This document shows, one piece after another, positions 1-10,073 of a DNA stretch of 17,500 bases. Location of the stretch: assembly GCA_015478945.1 (NCBI GenBank), contig JABUQX010014714.1:52501-70000 (forward strand), given 5' to 3'. The DNA comes from Trachelipus rathkii. Its lineage: Eukaryota; Arthropoda; Malacostraca; Isopoda; Trachelipodidae. A program made the translations under genes and the position numbers. Under the pieces are notes generated by a model, which made no database searches, had not been told where the DNA came from, and saw only the letters and a list, made by a program, of their open reading frames with translations. How positions within the stretch are numbered: position 1 is the first letter of the stretch; the number at the start of each line of letters is the position of its first letter.

Positions 1-705
1 TATATAGAAAAAAATCCTATAAGGATAAAGCTAATATGTTATTGTATTACATATTCTCAAGATGCTTATATAAATATTCTTATATATACCCATTTTGCTT
101 AGTATTGATATATATTCCAGTGCTAAATGTCGGCCTTCTGTTCTGCGTTCTTCCACACTCATTTTCAGACAACATCTTTAGAGATACACCTTTTATCCAC
201 ATATCATATACACATGCTTAGATCCTCGCTCCTCTTCTAGACAATATTCATACAGCGCACCCTATCCCTATAAAATCCCTATGTGTGGGGAAAAAATTCC
301 CACAGGGTACGTTCTGCGTGTCGTAGGAAGGCGACTCATAGGTGACGTGGTAGTTAGGTGGTCTGCCATTACACCTATCTTGCAGAATGCTAATGCATGC
401 TCGGTGAGAAGTCGTGATTAGCCTTAATGCGGCCTTCGTGTCTTTCCAGCAAAAATGTATTTCAATCGTATGGGTCATGGATGTTCAGAGGAAAATGTCG
501 AGGAAGAAGGGGAGGTGATAACGTATTTAGAAAGGACAAATTTGATTTGTTTAAGAAAGAGAATTTGATAAAAGGAACGGTGAAAATGAGTGGTGTGGTG
601 TAAATGTGTTTGTGTTGTGTTGGAAAGGAATGAGAGGGGGATAGAAGATTGCAAAATTCTGATGTGACTTGTGGTAGAAAGCGATGGTAGATATTGTGTG
701 TGTGA
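1..705. other. Unique AT-rich stretch, no gene recognised
   Basis: 1-240 is AT-rich. 240-480 is more balanced and holds a 76-codon minus-strand frame (248-478) with no recognisable domain. 480-705 is G/A/T-rich on the plus strand with few C. No start context, splice pattern or motif supports a gene. Confidence 0.4.
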
Positions 706-851
706 GTACTAAATTCTAATGGTTAAATTAGTTTGAAAAGGTCAAAAATTGTTGTTTGCGACATATGTCCATCTAGATGGTAATGTTGTGAGTTACAAAT
801 TCTAATAGTTAGAATTTTAGTTGAAAAAGGTCAAATTTGCGTGGTTTGCGA
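706..851. repeat. Imperfect direct duplication of ~60 bp
   Basis: About 706-764 and 790-851 share the order agt.(a)c(t)aaattctaat.gtta, then agtt.gaaaa.ggtcaaa, then gtttgcgac. Differences are small indels and substitutions. The unit abuts the GACTCC array to its right. Confidence 0.6.
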
Positions 852-875
852 CCAGGGGTGAGTCGTTTCAAAAAT

Positions 876-1030
876 TTTCGACTCCGGACTCCGACTCACT
901 CTTGAAAATAACCCGTAACTCCGACGCGACTTCGGACTCTTGACCTCTTGAAATATATTACCGACTCCGACTCCGACTCTCACCCTTTTGAAAAATTACC
1001 GACTTCGACTCCGGGACTCCACCTCTAGAA
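876..1030. repeat. GACTCC-rich minisatellite, copy A
   Basis: Irregular array with a unit of roughly 35-40 bp: ttaccgactccgactc, then a cacc-ctcttgaaaaa-type stretch. About four degenerate units are visible, each with an internal GACTCC hexamer repeat. The array ends at the following TA block. Confidence 0.7.
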
Positions 1031-1060
1031 AATTATGCTATCTACATTTAATTACTGAGA

Positions 1061-1494
1061 GTATAATATATTATTATTATATATTTGTATAATATATATA
1101 TTATTATATATATATATACTATATATACTATATATATATATATATATATAATTATATATATATATAGCTATAGTAAAATATATTATAGTAATAATTTATA
1201 AATATATATTAATTATAATATAATTATATATTATTATAATATATATAAACTAAATATCATTTATATATCATATTTATAATATATAATCTATAATTATAAT
1301 ATTATTATATATATATTAATATTAAGTGAATATATAATATATATATATAGTATTCTATATTTAGTATAGTTATATATATATATATATAATAGTTATATAT
1401 ATATAAATAATAATATATATTATTATATATATAACTATATAATACTATATATATATGTATATAATATATATATATACCTATTATACATATATAA
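1061..1494. repeat. (TA)-rich block 1
   Basis: Interrupted (TA)n with frequent TAATATA and TATTATA imperfections, over 400 bp. Minus-strand Tyr/Ile-rich open frames through it are low-complexity artefacts. Confidence 0.85.
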
Positions 1495-2168
1495 TTTTGC
1501 ATGAGGGTATGTTTTATCTGTGTTAATGTATGGAGTGAGACTATGGTTTGGAATAAGAGGTATAGATCTAAGTACAATATGTTCAGATAGACAATCTATA
1601 GGGCGTGTTAGGTGTGAGAAGAATAGAAACAGTAGTGATAAATGGAGAAATGACGTATTAGAATGTATGGGTGGGGTAAATTAAAGAAATAATGAAAGGG
1701 AACAAAATATATAAGTGGAAAGGAATGGATAAATAGTCGGTGGGTTAAGCGATGTAATGTGGTGAGGTTCGGGAAATCGACCGGCTGGGATACCAAAGTA
1801 AAAGTGGATGAGTCAGTAACAGAAATGCTGAGGAGTAAAATGTAGTATGGCAGAGGCGATAGTAAAGTGCAATAGTGTGTAATGGCGGGTTTGGTGAAAA
1901 GAATTTAGTGTGGCACCTGGGCCAAGGGATTAACCCACATTGAAACAGAATGCCATACGTAGGGTATCCGTCGCTGTCCTTGAAGCTCTAAATGTTAATT
2001 CTGAATGCCGAGAGTTCCCTTCACTAGAAAGTATAAAAGGGCACTAGGTAAGCGAGCTTCTTATGACTTTCGTCTTATTTTTCTAATTCTTTTCGTGTTT
2101 CTAGTGCATGCTTTCCACCTACCCCATCTGATGGGAGAGAGATGTGGGTGATGATGATATGATTGTAG
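1495..2168. other. Unique island between TA blocks, no gene recognised
   Basis: About 670 bp of moderately complex sequence, G/A-rich on the plus strand until ~1900 and more balanced afterwards. It includes a minus-strand 62-codon frame (1608-1796) without any recognisable feature. The right part holds the TATA-like motif listed separately. Confidence 0.4.
2032..2065 (+). promoter_or_regulatory. TATA-box-like motif, possible core promoter
   Basis: TATAAAAG at 2032-2039 sits in a GC-balanced context, unlike the TA arrays. A start site about 30 bp downstream would fall near cttcttatgac (2059-2068). No open frame or initiator consensus follows convincingly, and TA tracts begin 100 bp later. It might be the promoter of a degraded retroelement or chance. 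Confidence 0.2.
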
Positions 2169-2912
2169 TTATATTATTACTAATATATATATATTTATAT
2201 ATTATCTATATACTATATTATATTATCTCACCGATATATATATATATATATAAATATAATATATATATATTATATATAATACTATTATCTATAATATATA
2301 TATATATTAATATATAATATATATAATAAGATATATATGTTATATTATAATATATATATATATTAGCCGCATAGCAAAATAAAAAATTTAAGGAATATTT
2401 AGTGAAAATTATATAAATATATAATATAGTACTATTATATACTATAGTATAATATTATACTAAAAATGCTACTCATCTTATATTATAATAATATGTAGAT
2501 ATATATATCATATATATAATAAATCTAACTTATAAGTAATTTTTTTTCCCTTTAATATATATTTTATATATAATGTATATTATACTATATGGTATTTGTA
2601 ATTATATATATAATAGATATAGTATATATTTAAATGTATATATATATAATTATATATATACTATATTTCTTATTATTATACTATATATCATATGTGGAAA
2701 TCATTTGCTCCAAAATTCCGCTTGCTATCATGTAGAACACTTGACAGTAGGCAAAAATATCGTCCGCTGTTGCGATAAGAATAATTATAAACTTATCAGG
2801 AATTTGCCTTATATATTACATATATTATATATATATAATATTCATATAATCCTAATAAGTAACTATATATATTATAGTAAATATTATATATATTATATAT
2901 GATTATATATTA
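2169..2912. repeat. (TA)-rich complex 2
   Basis: Four interrupted (TA)n tracts (about 2169-2365, 2410-2530, 2558-2695, 2811-2912) with short unique spacers. One spacer (2696-2805) has mixed composition. The 109-codon plus-strand frame here is mostly translated TA repeat. Confidence 0.8.
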
Positions 2913-3789
2913 TTTCTCAATAAGGAAATAAAATTTATAGCTAAAACAACAAATCTTCGAAAGTAAAAAAAAAATCTTAATTCTGTTCAATTGCGAGATT
3001 CTTAATTTGACCCCCTAACAACAAAATAAACTTCCTTCGTTATATGTGACGCTATGATGAACACTCATTAAAGCAGTTCTGACAAGATTTTCTTCTCATG
3101 TAGATTGAAAAGTTTGCTTTGAGCCTTTCAGAGTTAGTCGTAAATATTGCTTTATGGTTCACATTTGAGGGTGTTAAATGCTAAAAAATCTTACCAACTA
3201 ATATGACTGCCACATATCAAAATTTATTTCCAAACTCCATAAGTTTGGATTAGATGTCAAGGTATAGTATATCTTTATAAGATTAGCTAAGTATATATTT
3301 TTGATTCGCGAACTATCTTCTCTAAGCAGGTTTGAAAAGCATCTCAGAATATACATTGTAAATTGCCTATATCTCTTTCATTTAATAGATTCTACAAGTA
3401 GCAATTATTAATTTTTCATATCAGAACGCTCTCTGCAACTTCTAAATGTTGAAACTGTTCGTTAATATTTCTTGAAAACCTTCTAACAAACATTTATACA
3501 TTGTCCAATATGGATAAGAGCCTCACGTTGCTTCACTAATTATCAGATGCAACTGTAAATTCCACTTTTTCAAAGAGGTTTTGAGATTATAATACTTAAA
3601 GACATAAATAAATAACTTATAGCAATTTGCTTTTGCTTAAAGGTTAATTCTAGATCTAGTTTTTTTTTTATAAAAAAGTTAAGATCTTTGATTCCATTTG
3701 AAGCTCCTCTTAAGCTTAAACAATGCTTTAAAAATTCATTAGGTCGTAACAATCCAAATTTTCCACCTACCTTGTGTCGCCATTCGTGA
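2913..3789. other. Unique AT-rich stretch, no gene recognised
   Basis: Complex AT-rich sequence. The minus strand has a 60-codon frame (3570-3752) containing FLKHCLSLRGASNGIKDL and other short protein-like pieces. No diagnostic motif is seen. It may be further decayed transposon next to the hAT-like fragment. Confidence 0.35.
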
Positions 3790-4040
3790 GAGCTTTGTCC
3801 ATTTTGTGTATCTGGGAAAATCTGCTGTTTTTTTCTTTTAAAATAGTAGTCGACCTGGCAACTAACATAGCATTAAGTTGGCATTCGATATGTCCATCGA
3901 AGTTTTTAATGAGTTGTTTACTCACATCGAATGTGAAACAGTGATGAAAATCTAACGCCGCTGATATTTTCGACAGCTTAAAACACCTCTAAAAAATTTC
4001 TCATTGCTTTTACACATTCATATCGTTGGTCCAATGTCAG
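3790..4040 (-). pseudogene. Possible hAT-like transposase fragment
   Basis: Minus-strand reading from 4040 gives LTLDQRYECVKAMRNFLEVF, a stop, then AVENISGVRFSSLF. After a frame change come KQLIKNFDGHIECQLNAML and VARSTTILKEKNSRFSQIHK. The layout resembles the region of hAT transposases with pattern LT...W..........L.PF...T..LSG, followed by a LL..LD(P)RFK-like strand. There is no SVERSFS box downstream on this strand, so the assignment rests on pattern alone. It could be another decayed element or chance. It is read in the same direction as the 6160-6620 relic. Confidence 0.3.
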
Positions 4041-4589
4041 AAATAATATATATCAAAGTTCGTGTATTACCTTCAGATAGAGATTAAGGAACAGAACCGT
4101 AGAGGCAACATGACTATCGAGACTGTCGCAGTCACTAATATTTAACAAAAACATCCACTGTGACCTTCGTTAAATCTTAACCAAGTCCTAAGGCGGCCAA
4201 TTTCGTAACGAAGGTCAATATATATAATTAGGCCACTACTATAGGAGTAAAATCTTTATCTAAGATATGCTAACCACAATACAGCTTTAATAACTTTATT
4301 TGTGATACTGGTAACTACAACATGCGGTTTACTTTAATTAACCTAACTAAAACCTCCACTTGCGCGTCAGAATTATTACTTATATGATGCAACAACAATC
4401 ATATACCTATCATTCACTTTCTTTATGCAAGTAGTCACACTTAACAAAAACCCTCCTCGGAACATTCAAAAAATTTAAAACACTATGAAACAATGAGTTC
4501 AGTGAGACAATACTTATACATGGGCTTAAGTTGTCTCGAATCATCTGTAGGTACATATTTTATAGACCCTTGTATCATGTTCCCATATT
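4041..4589. other. Unique AT-rich stretch, no gene recognised
   Basis: No recognisable protein, RNA or repeat. A plus-strand frame begins at 4493 and runs into the purine-rich segment, with no family resemblance. Confidence 0.4.
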
Positions 4590-5417
4590 CACTGAGATAT
4601 TTGAAGGGCATAATGCATATGAAGAAACGAATCTGCATGTCGGAGCGAGAGAGAAGAGGGCATTCGAAGGTGTGGAGTGTTGCGGAGAGTTGGAGGGAAG
4701 CAAGAGATGAAGACTGAAACTATACAAACAGGGTTTAAAAGTAAAGAGGAATTGAGGAGGGATGGAATGATGGTGAGAAGGAGGATGTGAAGTCGGTAAT
4801 ATGCCTTGCAATTATCTCGGAGGTGTTTTTTACAAGAAGAGGAAGTGGTAAGAGATCGCAGAGAATGAAAAAGATGGATTACATGACAAGCGTAAACCCG
4901 CATATAAGAATAAAAACATCGATAGAGTTAAAAAAAATGATGGGTTTAAACAGTCATACTGACTCCACACTGCTGTAAGTGCGGAAATATGGACACAAAC
5001 AAGAGAAGACGAGGAGAGTATAATTAAGCGCGCGGAGATGAGTGGATATTAAGAACTTTGATTAGAAGAGTCAAGAGAGGACAGATAAGAATGAACTTAT
5101 TAGCAGAAGTATAGGTGTGAAGAAGAATGACACCGAAGGATGGATGTGGGGAGATTTGAGATGGTGGGAATCTGGCAGAGGATAGAGCCGGAGAGACATG
5201 CGAAAGAGATGAGAATGGACACCAGAGGGGAGAAGACCAAGGGGAAGACCGATAGAAGAGATGGGCGGAATCGGTTGAGGACTCTCTGTAAAATGTCAGG
5301 ATACATATGAGCGCGCTGAGAGAAGAGAATAGTGCGGAGAGGAAAACGTTCTGAGAAAGATGCTTGCATGGCTGACAGGAATGAAGAACCTTCCTGGTTA
5401 GAGGAAGGAAGAAAGAA
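4590..5417 (+). other. Purine-skewed (G/A-rich) stretch
   Basis: The plus strand is strongly enriched in G and A (gagagagaagagg, gagaagaccaaggggaagacc) for ~800 bp without being a simple repeat. Opposite-strand frames therefore look Ser/Leu/Pro-rich (5024-5482 and 4589-4903) and are probably artefacts. Confidence 0.6.
5180..5400 (+). pseudogene. Possible non-LTR retrotransposon ORF2 tail
   Basis: Plus-strand frame reading WTPEGRRPRGRPIEEMGG (about 5217-5270) resembles the basic G(R/K)R.RGRP...W segment near the C-terminus of many LINE ORF2 proteins, downstream of the RT. The same frame continues with a stop, then LSVKCQDTYERAER. No RT motif is recognisable upstream in the purine-rich sequence. 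The resemblance is short and could follow from the local G/A-rich composition. I do not consider the opposite-strand Ser/Leu/Pro-rich frames here to be genes. Confidence 0.22.
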
Positions 5418-6065
5418 ATATAATATATTATATATATTGGATATACTATTATATATATATATATATATATTATATTAATCATTACTATATATATATATAC
5501 ATATTATATTATATTGTTAATATTAATATTATATACCGTATACTTATATATAGATTATATATATCATCTCACCCTCATAATATCTCATATTAATTATGCT
5601 GTCATAAATTACTGCCATACTATGTATATACAGCACAATAATATATATATATATATAATATATTAGTATATCTATATATAATTATATTATATATATAGAT
5701 ATTATATTATATATATATAATATATATTATATATATGGAACATTAGCCACTTTACAACTAAGAATCTCACCAACTCAACATTGTTTTCCTTCAAATGCAA
5801 TCATTAAACAATTATACTATTGTTGCCGGTTAACTATTATTTTTATATTCAAATTAAATTATAATTAAGAGTTATTCAAGCCATCAAAAATTTTGATATA
5901 AATTTAATTTAGGGATAGTGGGTCTACGCGATCAGTATATATATATTATATTATTACTCTGAATAGTATATATTTATTATTATATATATAAAAATATATA
6001 TATATATATATATACCTATATATACTAGTCATATATTATATATAATAAATATAATATATTATATG
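5418..6065. repeat. (TA)-rich complex 3
   Basis: Interrupted (TA)n at about 5418-5560, 5638-5738 and 5932-6065. The spacer 5740-5930 is unique AT-rich DNA without a recognised feature. Confidence 0.8.
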
Positions 6066-6159
6066 AAAACTTACTACATTACTAGTTACATGAATTACTC
6101 TAATTATCAATCTTACTCATGTGAATCGATAGTTCTTAAAAACTAGAGCATCTGCAGGT

Positions 6160-6620
6160 TTCTCCTTCATTTTCCTCTTGGTTCTGATTTTAATGCAAAG
6201 AGCAGAAAAAGCAGTTCTACGCTAACTTGCGTTGGAGGTACAGCAATATTCAGCTCTGTACATCTGTCTTGATACTCTTCGAATTTACAATAAAATTTTT
6301 CAACTTCTTTCAGTGCAGCAAAAGAATAAATTTATTTAAAGTTATGGAATTATGGTTACAAGGATGGAAGACCTTGGACTTTTTCTTGAGCCATCCGACT
6401 TCTTCGACTAAAGTTCTTCAAATACTAGATAGCTTTTCATCACTAATCTTCTGAAATCTCTGAAAATGCTGAGAATGTACGTAACGGAGATAGTTTAGTT
6501 TCATCACTTACAATATGCTTAGATGTATCTCTAACACTAACTTCTTTTACGCAATCTTTAATACAAATGGCCACATTGCTAAAGTTGCAGATTTACTTTG
6601 GTGTTGTTTCATTCAGTTAA
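6160..6620 (-). pseudogene. hAT-family transposase relic, minus strand
   Basis: Minus-strand translation gives a decayed protein. Its clearest part is ALKEVEKFYCKFEEYQDRC followed directly by TELNIAVPPTQVSVE, then LLFLLFALKSEPRGK and a stop (about 6325-6160). Many hAT transposases have a P.TQVSVERLFSALK box at the C-terminus; here ER is replaced by EL and the next residues are scrambled. Upstream in the protein (6470-6330) are further protein-like pieces in shifted frames, such as EEVGWLKKKSKVFHPCNHN, and at 6580-6450 SNVAICIKDCVKEVSVRDTS. These are plausible parts of the transposase but carry no diagnostic motif. Terminal inverted repeats were not found. Plus-strand open frames here (6227-6454, 6515-6739) are shadows. 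Not functional. Confidence 0.55.
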
Positions 6621-6911
6621 AGTACTTACCTGTACGATTTGGATCATATAAACATCAGCTAGTATTAAATATTCATGCAATGAGAAAATTCTACTTCCTA
6701 CCATGGAGTCTTTATTTCCTTCATCTAAATATAGAATAGTATAAGGTTGAATATTATTAGAATATATCAAATTAAACAATAAGGTGCTGCGTTAAAAATT
6801 CTTCGAAGTGTAATTTCATTTTTGTGATGTGCGAATCAAAAGATCAAAAACTGCATGAGTGATTGAAGTCATTTCATAGAGTCAACAAATTTATAACTTT
6901 GTCAGTTTAAA
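6621..6911. other. Unique stretch, possible further hAT decay
   Basis: AT-rich, no motif seen. It would hold earlier parts of the minus-strand transposase if that element was once complete. Confidence 0.3.
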
Positions 6912-7078
6912 AATTTTCCGACTCCAACTCAATCTTGAAGTAACGGACTCCGACCTCTTAAAATTACCCGGATTCCGACTCACCCTCTTTCAAAGTTACG
7001 ACTCCGACTCGTGACCTCACCCTTCCTTCAAAAAACTACCGACTCCGCGATAGACTTTCCGAACTCGACTCCGAACTC
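6912..7078. repeat. GACTCC-rich minisatellite, copy B
   Basis: Second array of the type at 876-1030: ccgactccaactc, cggactccgacctctt, ttccgactcaccctcttt, acgactccgactcgtgacctcaccc, accgactccgcg. About four to five degenerate units are spaced by A/T stretches such as gaagtaa and tcaaaaaacta. Same orientation as copy A. Confidence 0.7.
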
Positions 7079-7699
7079 TTGTTGCGGAATATGGTCCATC
7101 TGAAGGTAATTTGAGTATGAGTGCATTTCTGGATAATCTGAATGTGATTGGAATGGGGTGAGTAACGAGATTCTGTTCATTTGCCACATATTTGCCCACC
7201 CAAGGATTTTTTCTTTTTTTCAACACTCACGAGCAGAGCCCTATTCAAGGAGGGGTGTGTAGTGCGCTCAAAGTTCATGGCGATCGGAATGAGTTCCAGG
7301 ATGATACTAGAAATGACGAGTGGAAGGTTCAAAGATCTTAGACGATAGAACAGTGAAATCTGATTAAGGCGGATAGAAGATCAGGCGGCTTCCATTTTTC
7401 AGTGATAAGGTTTGGACATGTGTAGAGCTCCACACTGAAGTAAGTGGCTTCTTATTGAGACATAAAGAGTATAGTGGAGAGAGGGGCGATAGCACGGAAG
7501 CACACTTCCTCAAAACTCGGGGGGAGAGAGTGAGAGAGAGAGAGAGAATCAGTATTGTCAAGCCATTATAAGAGTACTTTATTAAATAAATGATAATATA
7601 GTCATTCAGATGCGGCAAAGATTCTGAATTTATCGGCCTTATAAATTCCGCATGTTAAGAGAATTCACAAATCCTCTAACTTCCAACAAGTTCCTGAAG
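7079..7699. other. Unique stretch with short (GA) tract, no gene recognised
   Basis: G/A-rich plus strand with a short imperfect (GA) tract at 7521-7548. Minus-strand frames at 7017-7226 and 7364-7618 show no recognised domain, and the first is partly translated minisatellite. Confidence 0.4.
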
Positions 7700-8010
7700 A
7701 GCCTTAATTCTTAATGGTCACATTATATCTTTGACATAATTATTTACGTAATGAATTAACCCGTGATTTTGACAAACAAATGCTAATCTTTATCGGAACA
7801 AGGACATTCAAACTATTTTAAAAACCATCGTAGAGAGTGATTCACAAGATGGGTTTCCTGAAGCTTAAAACTTTTTAGGTCTATCGCCAACCAATTCCAG
7901 CAACAACGCATCTGTTGAAAGGAGTTTTTCTGCCAAATCGTATAAAGACATCTCTCCGAAGCACGATGAGGTCAGGAAGAGACTATACAAAATGTTACTT
8001 TACCTTTGAT
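7700..8010 (+). pseudogene. hAT-family transposase C-terminal (dimerisation) relic
   Basis: Plus-strand reading contains LTRDFDKQMLIFIGTRTFKLF (about 7757-7819) and, after frame breaks, GLSPTNSSNNASVERSFSAK followed by ISPKHDEVRKRLYKM (about 7878-7992). The SVERSFS box is the signature of the C-terminal dimerisation domain of hAT DNA transposases, normally preceded by a P..S/T..S stretch as here. Only the last ~100 residues are represented; the BED zinc finger and the DDE catalytic core are not seen upstream. No terminal inverted repeat or 8 bp target duplication could be assigned. Orientation is opposite to the other hAT-like relics in the window, so this is a separate insertion. It is not functional. 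The family call is fairly sure; the subfamily is not. Confidence 0.65.
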
Positions 8011-8182
8011 AAGAAGGGAACTTTATTAATTAATGTTATCAAATCTTCCATCCTGTATGAAATTGGTATGAAAAATTTATAATAAAAGTTCGCAACGAAA
8101 GAAAAGAAAGGAAGAATTATTCTTCTTTTCAAATAGTTTATAGTTGGTGAGTACCTTTACATATCATGTATACATTTTCATG

Positions 8183-8515
8183 AATATATATTATATATAT
8201 TATATATATACTATTATAATATATTATATATTATATATTATTTATTAGATATATAATTCATATAATATAATAATTATATAACTTTATATAGTAATAATAT
8301 ATAACATTTTTAATATTTTGACTGCCTCTCCATGTTCGGTTCACGAGGCGCTCATGATATATATAATTATTATATAATATATATAATATATATATAATAA
8401 TATTTAGTATTATATAATATATATATATACTATTATATTATATATATTATATATTATATATCATATATATATAATTAATATATACATATAACCTATAAGA
8501 TATATATATATATTT
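8183..8515. repeat. (TA)-rich complex 4
   Basis: Interrupted (TA)n at about 8183-8308 and 8357-8515, with a ~45 bp unique spacer (ttttgactgcctctccatg) between. Confidence 0.8.
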
Positions 8516-8910
8516 AAATAGTTTTGTTTTATATTATTAAAAAACCATAGTCTTCTTCAGTTTTTATTTTGGAGCAACTTTCTCCAATAAAATTGTGAAC
8601 AAAGTATTTTACCCAAAGATCAATTATTATTTGATTCTCTTCTGATTTGTTGCAATCTCAAAATATCTTTAATAAGAATACGATTTCTTTTACGTTGCAT
8701 GACAACCAGTTGTTGAGATTAAAATATGCTCTGCTATTAAAGTGGCATCTGATCCTATCAAGATTGATCCTTATATGGCGATTTTTTTATGAGAAATAAA
8801 CTCTCTTAATAAAATTAGCATTCCTTATTTAACATTTTAAATCTGTTTACAGATTTAAATCGTAGTTAAATTATTTTTGCATTAGTTCTTTTATTTGCTT
8901 TGATTTTTTT
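8516..8910. other. Unique AT-rich stretch, no gene recognised
   Basis: Stop-rich in all frames. Nothing recognisable as protein, RNA or repeat. Confidence 0.4.
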
Positions 8911-8942
8911 AGAGGAGGGGCCCGGCCTCCTGTGCTTCCTCT
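8911..8942. repeat. GC-rich palindrome in AT-rich DNA
   Basis: aggagg-ggcccgg-cctcct (8913-8931) is a six-base-pair hairpin with a GC-rich loop, with outer agaggag/cttcctct also partly complementary. It stands out because the surrounding hundreds of bases are AT-rich. Confidence 0.5.
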
Positions 8943-8952
8943 GTAAAACAGC

Positions 8953-9266
8953 CTATTATATTATATTATATATATATAGTATATATCTATATATATAATA
9001 TATTATGTTTATACTATAATTATACATCCCTTATAGCCTACTATTATGTATATATATAATTTTAGTATATAATATATTATATATTATAATATATATAAAA
9101 TAATAAATATATAAGTATATATATAATATATATAATACTCTATACATATATACTATTATCAATATTAAATATCCTATATATATATAAATATATATATTAT
9201 TAATTATGATATATATATTAATATAATATATATAACTATATTATTATATTATATATTATATATATA

Positions 9267-9306
<40 letters not shown>
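8953..9306. repeat. (TA)-rich complex 5
   Basis: About 350 bp of interrupted (TA)n, ending with an uninterrupted (TA) run before 9306. Confidence 0.85.
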
Positions 9307-9308
<2 letters not shown>

Positions 9309-9898
9309 CTAGTTTAACAAAATTTGTTACACGGGTGAAATTCGGTATTTTTAAAATTTCGTTAAAAGTTAGTTTTTATTAAGAAGTTTTGAGGAATTCA
9401 TTACTATCGTACATAATTATTGTTTTCTACAGTTTCAGCTTTCTCCTCCCACAATATTTATATTTCTATACAACTTTATAAATATATAATGTGTTACAAA
9501 TTGGAAAATTAAATAATAGTAAATTTAAGTTAAGTGAGAGGGTAGTAAGATATTTAAAAAGAGCCGAAAAATCTGTTCAATAGGAGAGCAGAAGCATAAG
9601 ATAATGGTAGTAGTAGGAAGAAGGATCTTAAGAAATAAAATATCGAAGATAGGAGACTCGGAGACTCAAGGTTTCCGAGACGTATTACAGAGTGTTAATG
9701 TTTATATTTAAGACATAGACTCCCATCTCGGAAAATTATGAAAAAAAGTTGTTGTTAAGAGATATTAAGTTTATTAGAGAAAGAATGCCTGAATAGTTGC
9801 GTCTCAGACAGAAATAAGAGATTATAATGAGAGTTAGAAAGGTGATGCTCCACAGATTCGAAATTAGCGTCTAGGCCACGGACGCTGGCAAAGTCTCA
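9307..9898. other. Unique stretch, no gene recognised
   Basis: AT-rich to ~9530, then G/A-rich (gagacgtatt, ggagactcggagactc) to the C-run. No recognisable coding or RNA feature. Confidence 0.4.
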
Positions 9899-9909
9899 CC
9901 CCCCCCCCC
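9899..9909. repeat. Homopolymer C11
   Basis: Eleven consecutive C, 37 bp before the (AC) array; the only long C run in the window. Confidence 0.9.
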
Positions 9910-9946
9910 ACAGTCTTGTCATTCGCACAATCACGCGGCGCGAGCG

Positions 9947-10060
9947 CACACACACACACCAACACACACACCACACACTACACACACACCACACACACAC
10001 ACACACACCACACCACACACACACACACCACACACACACACACACACACAACACACACAA
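9947..10060. repeat. (AC)n microsatellite, interrupted
   Basis: About 114 bp of (CA)n with repeated CACCACAC-type slips. The Thr/His-rich frame through it is an artefact. Confidence 0.92.
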
Positions 10061-10073
10061 ATTTACGTACACA

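Noticed and set aside
248..478. 76-codon minus-strand ORF with mixed composition
   Set aside because: No domain, no supporting signals; could not be distinguished from chance.
876..1030. CRISPR-like array
   Set aside because: Units are degenerate, nested on a GACTCC hexamer, with no unique spacers of constant length; the context is eukaryotic.
5024..5482. 152-codon minus-strand Ser/Leu/Pro-rich ORF, the second longest frame
   Set aside because: Composition is explained by the purine skew of the plus strand; no domain, and its N-terminus lies in a TA tract.
6227..6739. Plus-strand ORFs opposite the hAT relic
   Set aside because: Shadows of the minus-strand transposase relic; no motif of their own.
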